Virus record (IMG/VR): IMGVR_UViG_3300020477_000101 | Span: 1-28,341 of that record | DNA length: 28,341 nucleotides | Reading direction: 5' to 3' (one strand) | Origin: a virus | Shown: positions 20,766 to 28,341 of the stretch, piece by piece | Numbering within the stretch: the stretch's first letter is position 1 | Layout: every line of letters begins with the position of its first letter | Notes under the pieces: generated by a model | The model's input: the letters and a program-made list of their open reading frames with translations, nothing else | Databases searched by the model: none | What the model was told of the DNA's origin: nothing | Position numbers and translations under genes: made by a program

Positions 20766-22975
20766 TATATGTTAGTACCTAATTTTTCATTAACTTCATC
20801 TAATTTTACTTGAGCATATTCCTTTGGTGTATATTCTTTTCCTTTGTATACAATAATCAGATTACCATCATCATCCTTTTTCCAACCAGCTCTAGTTTTT
20901 GTTTCATTACCAGATGGGCTTAGCCCATAAGCACTTGCGTATTTGACTAAGTTATCATCATCTAAAGCACCTCTTTTTATTAAACTGGCAGTCATTACTT
21001 CATTAGCCATACCCGCATCAAGAACTTCACTATTACTAGAATCCTTTATACTATCTTCCCATTTTTGTCTCAATGCTTGTCTCTCTGATACTGGAGTTCC
21101 TGCCATAGTCATAGCAAACCCTCTAAAATAGCCATCCGTTCCAGAAATGGAAGTAGCCCTACGACCACTTGGGTCTTGAACATATCTTGTCAATCCCATA
21201 GCGTTAACTAACTTCTTACCAATTTTAGATGAAATAGCTTTGATACTTTTCTTATCCTCTTCGGAAACATCTGGCTGTGATAAAAGTTGTTTTTGAATAT
21301 TTTTTATTTCCTGTTCAGCGCGTTCTATTTCATCACCCAATACTTCAGCAGTAACATTATCACCTAAAGTAGAAGAAGCAACCTCTGGCGTACCTGACTC
21401 TGAAATTTCTACATTTTCATCATGCATATCTCTGGTTGTTCCACCACCCTTTAGTTTATACTCAACATCACCTTGTAATCGTAATGCCGTTTGTTCTTCT
21501 ACAGTAACTCTTCGGTTTATATCTTCAAATCCCTCTTTCTTCTTTTTAAAATATTCTTCCGATTTTGGTTTGTCACCATCCATATGCTTATCAACATCTT
21601 CTTCAAAAAATTGTTTCATATTTTTATCTTTTTTATTTTGATTAGCTCTTGATGAAGTCAAAACCTGATTTGCTTCGTGTTCTCTATTCTTATAATCTTC
21701 TTCTGTTGGTTGTCCATTATCTTTATTTTGAAAACCTACAACATGCTCTAAATCCATAGATTCTAAGTCAAGTGGTTCTCCAGTATAAGCATCTCTACCA
21801 CCTTGTTCTAAATACATTCTCCAAACAAGCCTTCCCCTATCATTTGATGGAACTTTACCCCTCTTTACCACAGGTTTACCATTTTCATCTTTTTTGATAT
21901 TTGGGTCATTTACATCAGATGTTATACTACCATCTTCCCGTACATAGCCAAGAAAATGTAATTTTTCACCTGATTTACCAGTTTTACCTTTACCTTTTAG
22001 TGCATTTTTTACAGCTTCTGGAAGTGAATCATAACTAGCCCTAACTGTATCTTCTGAAACTTTTCTGTTTCTAACTTTCCTAACACCCTTTTCTACTTCT
22101 TCTGGTATAGCGTCATCATACATTTCCTCTAAGCGTTTTCTATTCTTATGAAGTAAATCGATATCATCATGTCCTAGCATATTTTTACCAACACCAGCAT
22201 TCTCTCTACCCTCATATAGAAAAGCCAAGGTAGTTAGTATTAGAACTTCTTCTTGTGCATCAGCAGTTTCTAAACCTTTCTCTAATGTTTCTTCAAACTT
22301 TTCTAATTTTTTGATTCTCTTTTCTTCTTCTTTAGCCAATTCATCAAATTGAGTTCTAGCTTTTAAATTACTGATTCTCTCCTTTTGACTAACCTTACCA
22401 ACTTCTTTTTCCCTTTCTTCTGGCGTCATCTTTAAAAGTCTTTTATTCAATTTAACTTTATCTCGAATAACATCTTGTTCAGCTTCCTCTTCCTTTTCCT
22501 TTTTATATATATCGGCTCGTTTAGAAGCTTTAGCAGTTCTTGTCCATTCTGGATCTTCTGGAGACATATGACCACCATCTCCATCTTTATCTCGTTCAAA
22601 ATCTGATGTGCCACTTAATTTTCCACTATCATCTTCTGGTTTTTCTTTATCTAATCCAGCAGCTTTAACAGCAGCAACTTTATCTTTATCTTTTCCATTT
22701 TTATAATCAGGATGTGATAAATAACTTCTAGCAGTTGATTTTTTAATTTTTTGTTGTTTGCCTTTTGTGTCGGTATATGTTATAATTTTATCATCATCGT
22801 CTTTAGGTGCCTCAGTTAGATTTGAGATATAAACACTTCTTTCAGCCAACTGCCACCCAAAGTCTTTTAATACTCCTTCTAGAATCCATAAGTCTCTCTT
22901 ACTTTTTGGATTGGGCATTCCATTATTTACACGATAAGCCCATTCAATAAGAATATCATTTATACTACTGTTCAT
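20765..22975 (-). CDS. Large charged protein with a Cas9-like HNH nuclease module
   Basis: The 736-residue protein is very rich in Lys, Glu and Asp. An N-terminal domain (1-55, INDILIEWAYRVNNGMPNPK...YISNLTE) resembles a head I associate with several marine T4-like phage proteins. A long helical, likely coiled-coil part (150-240) follows. Residues 387-455 look like an HNH module: YLEQGGRDAYTGEPLDL, then MDLEHVV with H411, then an asparagine block NQVLTSSRANQNKKDKN. This order resembles the HNH of Cas9, with Glu410 where Cas9 has its second Asp. No RuvC domain, CRISPR or intron features are seen. The gene is coupled to the family A polymerase-like gene by ATGA. It may be a nuclease, a virion protein delivered with DNA, or both. 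Confidence 0.7.
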   Translation of the reverse strand: MNSSINDILIEWAYRVNNGMPNPKSKRDLWILEGVLKDFGWQLAERSVYISNLTEAPKDDDDKIITYTDTKGKQQKIKKSTARSYLSHPDYKNGKDKDKVAAVKAAGLDKEKPEDDSGKLSGTSDFERDKDGDGGHMSPEDPEWTRTAKASKRADIYKKEKEEEAEQDVIRDKVKLNKRLLKMTPEEREKEVGKVSQKERISNLKARTQFDELAKEEEKRIKKLEKFEETLEKGLETADAQEEVLILTTLAFLYEGRENAGVGKNMLGHDDIDLLHKNRKRLEEMYDDAIPEEVEKGVRKVRNRKVSEDTVRASYDSLPEAVKNALKGKGKTGKSGEKLHFLGYVREDGSITSDVNDPNIKKDENGKPVVKRGKVPSNDRGRLVWRMYLEQGGRDAYTGEPLDLESMDLEHVVGFQNKDNGQPTEEDYKNREHEANQVLTSSRANQNKKDKNMKQFFEEDVDKHMDGDKPKSEEYFKKKKEGFEDINRRVTVEEQTALRLQGDVEYKLKGGGTTRDMHDENVEISESGTPEVASSTLGDNVTAEVLGDEIERAEQEIKNIQKQLLSQPDVSEEDKKSIKAISSKIGKKLVNAMGLTRYVQDPSGRRATSISGTDGYFRGFAMTMAGTPVSERQALRQKWEDSIKDSSNSEVLDAGMANEVMTASLIKRGALDDDNLVKYASAYGLSPSGNETKTRAGWKKDDDGNLIIVYKGKEYTPKEYAQVKLDEVNEKLGTNI

Positions 22976-24294
22976 ACAAATCTCTCCGTAATGTCTTTCA
23001 TTTCGTGGTAATTCAAACCTTTCGAAACTCTTACTGGATATCTTCCATTGTTCTCAATAATCTTCTTTACCATCTTTACGAATTTCATTCCATCCTCTTT
23101 ATGAACATCAAATAAAAATGAATCGTAACTATACAAAATTATCTTACTTTTATAACCATTTATTTTTGGTAATAATTTTGTGAGTGTATTCATATTATTT
23201 TCTGTTTCCATCAACTGAACAAGATAATTAAAAAGTTTATTCTTGTTCATATCCGCCAAATTTCGTTCATATATCCTCTTATTATAAATATCTGATTCTA
23301 TAAAATTATTGGATTTATAGGTACTCCAAGTATTATCTATATATACTTGAACTTTTTTGAAAAATGGGTTCTTTTTCAGTACATCGTCTGGTATATGACC
23401 ATATAAATATTGAAACGACAGTGATTTTGCTTCATTATAACTAACTTTGTATAGTTTAGCCATATGTTTATGTACTGAACCTTTAGGGAATTTGTAATTT
23501 ACCGCGTTACCAATTAGTCTAAGATGATAAGCATCATAGTCCATTTCAACTAACATACCATCTTCTCCATGCCTACTGATGAATTTTTTACGACTTCCAT
23601 CTTTTTTATTCAAAGCAGCAAAGTTTATGCCACCAAATCTATTAGATGGACGACCAGTAGAAGTATAAGGATTGTACTCTGAATATACCATACCATCTAT
23701 AGTTTGTAATCCATTACCCTCTATTGTCTGTAAACTCTCCAACATATCATTGTTATAGGAATTCATACACTTTGGTATTGAATTAAAAGCAGTTAATTTT
23801 ATTTTATCAACAATAATTCTACAAGCTTCTAAATGTTTCAGCATTGGTATAATACAATTTATATTTGATTGTCCCCAATAGACTCTATTGAAATGTTCGT
23901 GAGCATTAGTGGTTATCTCATCAAGTGGAAATGGTTGATTGGTATCTAAGTATTTTTTCATTTGTATATCGATTACATTTTTCCAATCGAAGAAATGAAG
24001 TAGTTTTTTCTTATCATGTGTAAATATCTCATTGTCTGTCTTCATCATTTTTAGATATTTAAAATCTAAGTTCATCGCATCGGTGTGTCTGAATGGCAAT
24101 ACATACTCATTCAAATTATCATTCACATCCCCTAATAATTTAACATATAATAAACACAAATCCGTAGATAACGGATGTTTATTATCATCACATTGTACAG
24201 GAATTACAACAGAGCTATTTATTTGGAACTCTGTTATGAATTTATCCCACTCTTTGTGAGACTCAATTATTTCCAGTTGTGTGCTTCGCTCCAT
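22972..24294 (-). CDS. Divergent family A DNA polymerase-like protein
   Basis: The 440-residue protein lines up with the Pol I fold: TSTGRPSN (211-218), motif A MDYDAYHLR (251-259, Asp252), motif B YNEAKSLSFQYLYG (286-299, Lys290, Phe294, Tyr298-Gly299), N356-x3-Q360 and motif C LYSYDSFLFDV (388-397, Asp391). Both metal-binding Asp are kept. Several other residues differ: the first Arg of motif B is Tyr286, the Glu of motif A is His257, and the His and Glu of motif C are Tyr390 and Ser392. Residues 30-110 look like a decayed 3'-5' exonuclease domain without its acidic set. The start overlaps thyX by 28 bases with weak ribosome-binding sequence. Role unknown; repair, translesion synthesis or a non-catalytic role are possible. 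Confidence 0.78.
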   Translation of the reverse strand: MERSTQLEIIESHKEWDKFITEFQINSSVVIPVQCDDNKHPLSTDLCLLYVKLLGDVNDNLNEYVLPFRHTDAMNLDFKYLKMMKTDNEIFTHDKKKLLHFFDWKNVIDIQMKKYLDTNQPFPLDEITTNAHEHFNRVYWGQSNINCIIPMLKHLEACRIIVDKIKLTAFNSIPKCMNSYNNDMLESLQTIEGNGLQTIDGMVYSEYNPYTSTGRPSNRFGGINFAALNKKDGSRKKFISRHGEDGMLVEMDYDAYHLRLIGNAVNYKFPKGSVHKHMAKLYKVSYNEAKSLSFQYLYGHIPDDVLKKNPFFKKVQVYIDNTWSTYKSNNFIESDIYNKRIYERNLADMNKNKLFNYLVQLMETENNMNTLTKLLPKINGYKSKIILYSYDSFLFDVHKEDGMKFVKMVKKIIENNGRYPVRVSKGLNYHEMKDITERFV

Positions 24295-24968
24295 ATCTCT
24301 GTAATCTTTGGGAAAGTTTGGTGCATCAAATCTAACATCGATTTAGCATATTCTTGTATCTCTATCTGTGATGTCTTTTCATTTCTCAATTCTATAAAAT
24401 TCATTATCGCCTGAAACGATGCTGTCCAATATACTTCTGTGTATTGATTTAGTGGTAAGATGATTCTTGCCTGTTCTTTAGCCATACCAGCATCAATCAT
24501 TCTATCATACGCCATTTCTACTTGTCTCATATACTCATTGAAAACACTCGACATTCTCTTCTGTTGTAAGTCATCTAATACACCCTCTGATGCTTGTTTA
24601 TTATCTTCTGATTGTTTTCTCCAAACTTCAGGTACATAAAACTCTTCTACTGGCACATACCTACCACTTATCTCATTCCATGCATGATCTTTTGCTGAAC
24701 TATTAGATGTGGTTTCTATACCAACCACGTGCTTGTACCATTGTCTCATTACAAATTCAGGTGCTTTTACATGGAATTGAACTTGTAAATGCCTGAATGG
24801 TGAATAGTGTTTGTATTTTGCCAGATAACGAACTAATCTTTCGTCTGATTTATCGAACTTTGTTTTTCTTTTACCGAATGATACTCTAGCTGAATTGACT
24901 ACAGTTAGGTCAGAACCCAATGAGTCTACGACTTCAATGAAGCCTTTATCTAAGACTTGAATTTTCAT
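24267..24968 (-). CDS. thyX: Flavin-dependent thymidylate synthase ThyX
   Basis: The 233-residue enzyme methylates dUMP to dTMP with FAD and methylene-tetrahydrofolate. SPFRH (56-60), the phage form of the signature, RQWYKH (75-80) followed after an insert by WNEISGRYV (97-105), and ARIILPLNQYTEVYWT...NFIELR (167-195) are all family blocks. The insert VGIETTSNSSAKDHA within the signature is a little longer than in most bacterial ThyX, but RQW-type signatures are common in marine phages. It complements the B12-dependent reductase in dNTP supply. AAGG precedes the ATG by 7 bases. Confidence 0.95.
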   Translation of the reverse strand: MKIQVLDKGFIEVVDSLGSDLTVVNSARVSFGKRKTKFDKSDERLVRYLAKYKHYSPFRHLQVQFHVKAPEFVMRQWYKHVVGIETTSNSSAKDHAWNEISGRYVPVEEFYVPEVWRKQSEDNKQASEGVLDDLQQKRMSSVFNEYMRQVEMAYDRMIDAGMAKEQARIILPLNQYTEVYWTASFQAIMNFIELRNEKTSQIEIQEYAKSMLDLMHQTFPKITEIWSEAHNWK

Positions 24969-24983
24969 ATTATAACCTTGATT

Positions 24984-24995
24984 TATTTATAAATA
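24984..24995 (-). promoter_or_regulatory. Possible T4-type late promoter box before thyX
   Basis: The intergenic palindrome TATTTATAAATA holds the T4 late box TATAAATA on both strands; on the minus strand it ends 15 bases before the thyX ATG. It is the only one of several TATAAATA matches outside coding sequence. In so AT-rich a genome this may be chance, and thyX is not an expected late gene. Confidence 0.25.
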
Positions 24996-25019
24996 TTATC
25001 TAAAAATCCCAAATACAGA

Positions 25020-25868
25020 TTAATATGCTCCACCAAAACCAGGAGGTGGTCCTCCTGAACCAGCATTGTATCCAGATGGTGCTGTTTGTGTATTTTCTTC
25101 TTCAACTACAGGTTCCTGTGGTTCGGTTATTCCTAGAGTTTCTTGAATAGCTTGTTTTAATGGTAAAGTTGTTAGAGTACCCTCAAAATATTGTAAAGCT
25201 GGTAAAAGTTTATTTATACCTGGAACATTTATTTCTGCTCTAGCAACGGAAAGTTGATTTAGTTCATTTACATAATTTGGTGTACCTTTGATATGCCAAC
25301 TAATTCTCTCATAGTCATATAAACTACTTGTATTGTAATCTTGTTCTGATATTTCTATTGGTCCTGATTCCTCATTTGTTTTTTTAGCAAAATACCTAAA
25401 CATAAATCCTCTAGTACGATCTTTTCTTGTAGGTTTAGTTATTTCTGACTCTAATTTCAAAGGTGCTATATTACCTTTTAGTCCTTTATATAAACTAAAG
25501 GAAGTCGGTTTACTTCTCCATATTAATTTTGATGATGGTTTATGTTTTCCACCTGTCATATTATATTCTTCAAAATTTTTAGTGTAATGTGTATGATATT
25601 TGAATCCCTTTGGTACAGGTCTTCCATTTGAATAATTAAATTCTTTCTTTTTAGCAGTTCTATTGGTAACTACCCTAACACTTTCCTTATGTATAGTTGC
25701 TATTCTCGGAGAAACTTTTTTCTTAGTACCACCCCTTTGTTCTTTTTGATTTATCATTTCTTGAAGTTTTTCTTGAGTACGGTCATCATAAGATTGAATC
25801 TGTTGTTGACTAACCTCTTGAGCCTCTTCTACTGTCATTCCATACATACTCTCTGCTGAATATGCCAT
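25020..25868 (-). CDS. Probable virion structural protein, 282 aa
   Basis: The N-terminal part is helical and polar (VEEAQEVSQQQIQSYDDRTQ). The middle has KYHTHYTKNFEEYNMTGGKH (about 90-110), SFSLYKGLKG and RGFMFRYFAKKTNE, and the tail is rich in Gly and Pro (SGGPPPGFGGAY). The YHTH...MTGGKH and YRYFA-type blocks remind me of structural proteins conserved in marine T4-like phages; I cannot give a T4 counterpart. It follows the hub-like gene by 14 bases with a strong AAGGAG, which supports membership of the tail or baseplate operon. The structural role is inference from context. Confidence 0.65.
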   Translation of the reverse strand: MAYSAESMYGMTVEEAQEVSQQQIQSYDDRTQEKLQEMINQKEQRGGTKKKVSPRIATIHKESVRVVTNRTAKKKEFNYSNGRPVPKGFKYHTHYTKNFEEYNMTGGKHKPSSKLIWRSKPTSFSLYKGLKGNIAPLKLESEITKPTRKDRTRGFMFRYFAKKTNEESGPIEISEQDYNTSSLYDYERISWHIKGTPNYVNELNQLSVARAEINVPGINKLLPALQYFEGTLTTLPLKQAIQETLGITEPQEPVVEEENTQTAPSGYNAGSGGPPPGFGGAY

Positions 25869-25882
25869 TTTTTATCTCCTTA

Positions 25883-27895
25883 TTATGGTGACCAAAGAGA
25901 TGAATCACCATCCCAATGATTTTTTCTTGTTTGATTATCATACCCACCATTGGCTACATCTGTATAAGCAGACCAGCTATCAAAACCGAAAGCAGCTGCT
26001 TGTGCCTCTCTAGCTAATTCGGCACTTTCATAACCACCAAATGGTGATTTACCAAAGTTTTCCCCAGTAAATGGATAACCAGGATTTTGTGGTCCGTCCC
26101 CAGCAACTCCACCCTCAGGACTAGCTATTGGGTCATTTGGAAATTTTACATAAAATGCGTTTGCTATTTTATCTCTATTTTCCTTTTTAGCTATATCTAT
26201 AGCTTTTTTAACAGTGGTTGACTGAGCAGATCCCATTTCCGATATTATCTCTCCTTTATAAAATCCCTCAGTAGTTATTGTTACAGTAACCAATCCACCT
26301 GTACCCTCATCAAGTAATCCCTCTTCATCAGTAAAGGTTATTTTTTCTAATAAAGCCTTTGCTTCGGGCACAACACCAGTAGAATTAGCAACTTTTACAT
26401 TTTTCTGTCTTCGTTCTTTTGCCTTTTTTCTAAAATAGTTGTTCAATGATAAGCCCAATACTTTATTTTTTATATCTATCCACGGACTAAACTCTTCAGT
26501 TTTTTCATCTTGAACATTTATAGGTAGCTTATCAGATTGTCCACCAACATCAGTTTTCTTTATTTTTTCTGTTACTGTTGTACCACCAGCAGGATTAGTT
26601 TTTCCGTCAGCTACAGGTTCTTCTCTATCTTCCCCTAAAAAGTTGAATGGTCTAGTTGCTGCTTCAGCACCTATTTTTCCAAATCCAACACCAACACCCT
26701 TAGCAATTGTTGCAGCGCCTGATAATCCAGCACCGATACCAACACCAGCTGCGTGAACAGTAGCACCAGCTACTTGAGCCAATTCACCAAAAAATCCCCC
26801 ATTATATTCTCCTTTTGGAAATACCTCTCCATCAAACTCACTTCTAATTTTTTGTTTTTCTGCTTCAGTTTCAGCATTAGCAAGTGATTTCAATACTTTT
26901 TGATCTTCTCTATATTTTGTGGCATCTTTCATAAAACCCTTACCTCTTTGTAAGAATTGGTCTGCCATTTCTATGTAGCCTGATATTTTACTTATGAAGT
27001 CAAAAGGTAATTGGTTTATTCCAAAAGATCTAGGACCTGTCAATCTAAAATAATCATAAACTCCTGCTGCTCTCATTTTTTGTATAGACTTCATAGCATC
27101 CGTATTTGGATGAATGAGACCTTCAATTTTAGTAGTCCATCCACTGTCACTAACTTCTTGTGTGTGTGATATCACTTTAAAATATGATGGAGGACCTAAA
27201 TCCGCTTTAGAGTCGATATCAATTACTTCTTTATTATAATTCAATGGCATATAATCAGTTTGAAATATATCTCCTGGTTTTATTCCAGAAATACCATCAA
27301 TAGTTATACTCATATTTACTTCTTTCATAGTATCTGATAAAGGAACATTATCATCTCCAGGACCATCCTTTTTCGTAAAAATTAACTTTTTTATATTTTC
27401 TTTCAAGCTAATTCTATCTAATATAAAACCTGTCCCCTCAGCTTCTTGATATAGGTGATGTATTTCTTCTACTTCGGAAGTGATTTCAGTTTCTGCTTCC
27501 ACTACAGCATTTGGTATAAAGTTCGTATCACCTGCTTGATTCACTTCAGCTATTATTTCTTTATGTTGTGTTCCCTCATAGCCTTCTAGAGTATCTTCTT
27601 CATCAATATCATCTCCCATAGTCTGATAAGTTCCAATCCTATCACTGTCGGCATTGAATTTTAGATCTCTCGAATCTTTTGTTAGTTTGTCACTCCAATT
27701 ATCAGCCTGTGGATTCAAGCTCAAGTTCCCCATATTGGCATTGCTAAGTTCATTTATCATACCTGGCAACCCTGTTTCTGTTGATGTACTCATCCCCTCT
27801 GGAGTTAATGTATAAGTCTCTACAGTTGTTACCTGTTCAGGTTCTTCATCACTAGATTTCCAATTAAGTAAATTATATATTCCAAATATTGGCAT
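25883..27895 (-). CDS. Virion structural protein with baseplate-hub-like domain, 670 aa
   Basis: A strand-rich domain (about 193-265) with MSITIDGISGIKPGDIFQTD, YFKVISHTQEV and GWTTKIEGLIHPN matches a domain I know from tail-tip and baseplate-hub proteins of phages. Acidic, low-complexity sequence precedes it (85-150). A glycine/alanine-rich segment (366-410, GATVHAAGVGIGAGLSGAAT) follows and could insert in or disturb membranes. The C-terminus is rich in Gly, Asn and aromatics and may be an exposed or attachment region. It begins in the stop of the upstream gene (TAATG). The exact T4 equivalent is not clear; no lysozyme motif was seen. Confidence 0.7.
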   Translation of the reverse strand: MPIFGIYNLLNWKSSDEEPEQVTTVETYTLTPEGMSTSTETGLPGMINELSNANMGNLSLNPQADNWSDKLTKDSRDLKFNADSDRIGTYQTMGDDIDEEDTLEGYEGTQHKEIIAEVNQAGDTNFIPNAVVEAETEITSEVEEIHHLYQEAEGTGFILDRISLKENIKKLIFTKKDGPGDDNVPLSDTMKEVNMSITIDGISGIKPGDIFQTDYMPLNYNKEVIDIDSKADLGPPSYFKVISHTQEVSDSGWTTKIEGLIHPNTDAMKSIQKMRAAGVYDYFRLTGPRSFGINQLPFDFISKISGYIEMADQFLQRGKGFMKDATKYREDQKVLKSLANAETEAEKQKIRSEFDGEVFPKGEYNGGFFGELAQVAGATVHAAGVGIGAGLSGAATIAKGVGVGFGKIGAEAATRPFNFLGEDREEPVADGKTNPAGGTTVTEKIKKTDVGGQSDKLPINVQDEKTEEFSPWIDIKNKVLGLSLNNYFRKKAKERRQKNVKVANSTGVVPEAKALLEKITFTDEEGLLDEGTGGLVTVTITTEGFYKGEIISEMGSAQSTTVKKAIDIAKKENRDKIANAFYVKFPNDPIASPEGGVAGDGPQNPGYPFTGENFGKSPFGGYESAELAREAQAAAFGFDSWSAYTDVANGGYDNQTRKNHWDGDSSLWSP

Positions 27896-28326
27896 TATTC
27901 AGTCTCACTATCTTTTTCAGATACCTTTGCAGCTTCCGTATTCGCAACTCTAACAAATTTTCCATCTCTCCAATCTATTGATCGTTTATCTATTGGTCTA
28001 TCGACTTTAGCTTTTCTCGTACCCAATGATGCAGGTTCGTCTGGTGCTGGTGTATATTTTTTCCATGTAACATTCGCATCTTTTAATCTAGAATAATGAT
28101 CCATATTAGCATTAGTAGTAAATTTAGAAGATTCTTCTCCCCCAACATAACCAGCCTTTGGATTTACTAAATGAGCCTTTGATAAATTTGTACCACCATC
28201 CTCACGTTCATTCATATCAATATTCAATCTTTGTACTTGTGCAAATTCTTGAAATTTTTGTATATCTCTATTTGAACTTGCTACAGTATTATAAGTAGTG
28301 TTTCCCATAAATGCCAAATAAGCCAT
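27895..28326 (-). CDS. Probable virion protein, possibly cut by the window edge
   Basis: A hydrophilic 143-residue protein starting MAYLAFMGNTTYNT, with a KAHLVNPKAGYVGG segment and a charged end. I do not recognise a domain. The frame stays open to the right edge (the codons before this ATG read SVGAN), and only a weak GGTG precedes the ATG, so the true start may lie outside the window. It is joined to the 670-residue gene by TAATG and is probably part of the same tail operon. Confidence 0.6.
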   Translation of the reverse strand: MAYLAFMGNTTYNTVASSNRDIQKFQEFAQVQRLNIDMNEREDGGTNLSKAHLVNPKAGYVGGEESSKFTTNANMDHYSRLKDANVTWKKYTPAPDEPASLGTRKAKVDRPIDKRSIDWRDGKFVRVANTEAAKVSEKDSETE

Positions 28327-28341
28327 ATTAGCACCAACTGA

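Noticed and set aside
21971-21994. Walker A-like GKGKTGKS in the HNH-domain protein (residues 328-335)
   Set aside because: It lies in a Lys/Gly-rich linker with no preceding hydrophobic strand and no Walker B partner, so it is probably a low-complexity coincidence.
1-28341. tRNA genes, CRISPR array, insertion sequence, integrase or attachment sites
   Set aside because: No cloverleaf-like segment, regular direct repeats, transposase or recombinase-type integrase was recognised on either strand.

Overview
This window is part of the genome of a lytic, T4-like (Straboviridae-related) tailed phage, most likely marine. Every supported gene lies on the minus strand, and genes overlap or abut with classic coupled junctions: ATGA, TAATG, TAGTG and 8-base overlaps. 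The sequence is AT-rich. The core is a recognisable T4-type replisome: family B polymerase (gp43), sliding clamp (gp45), both clamp-loader subunits (gp44, gp62), replicative helicase (gp41), 5' nuclease/RNase H, UvsX recombinase and gp32-type single-strand binding protein. The host is probably a Gram-negative with a TonB-rich outer membrane. The TonB-dependent receptor carried here, with an N-terminal carboxypeptidase-regulatory-like domain, looks like those of Marinimicrobia (SAR406) or Bacteroidota; this host guess is inference.

Read in the direction of transcription (right to left), the layout is as follows. (1) 28.3-25.0 kb: three probable virion proteins, one with a baseplate-hub-like domain. 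(2) 25.0-20.35 kb: thymidylate synthase ThyX, a divergent family A DNA polymerase-like protein, a 736-residue highly charged protein with a Cas9-style HNH module, and a conserved small protein. (3) 20.35-15.7 kb: gp32, UvsX, RNase H, a basic 59-residue protein and gp41, with structured leaders before gp32 and UvsX. (4) 15.7-9.05 kb: B12-dependent ribonucleotide reductase, glutamine synthetase type II, a TonB-dependent receptor ending at a strong terminator, a small hypothetical protein and a lipoprotein. (5) 9.0-3.35 kb: gp43, gp45, a Mom-like protein, gp44, a zinc-ribbon protein and gp62. (6) 3.35-0 kb: a second Mom-like protein, a nucleotide-modification-associated protein, a 39-residue protein, a Cas4/AddB-like nuclease with an apparent iron-sulfur Cys set, and small conserved proteins up to the start of a possible glycosyltransferase.

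Together the genes describe a phage that builds its own replisome, makes its own deoxynucleotides (class II RNR, ThyX), may chemically modify its DNA (two Mom-like acyltransferase-fold proteins plus an Nmad1-type protein), and carries a host-derived nutrient island (outer-membrane receptor plus glutamine synthetase). Three sites share TTGA[C/A]TTTTAG followed by a -10-like hexamer at a 17-base spacing, placed before gp43, the Nmad1 gene and gp32; they look like a phage early-promoter set.

The most interesting points are the coexistence of a family A polymerase-like protein with altered active-site residues and a full family B polymerase, the TonB receptor/lipoprotein/glutamine synthetase island inside a replication module, the duplicated Mom-like genes interleaved with the clamp-loader genes, the Cas9-like HNH module in an otherwise unrecognised large protein, and two RNA leaders with possible regulatory folds. 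No tRNA, CRISPR array, insertion sequence or integrase was seen.
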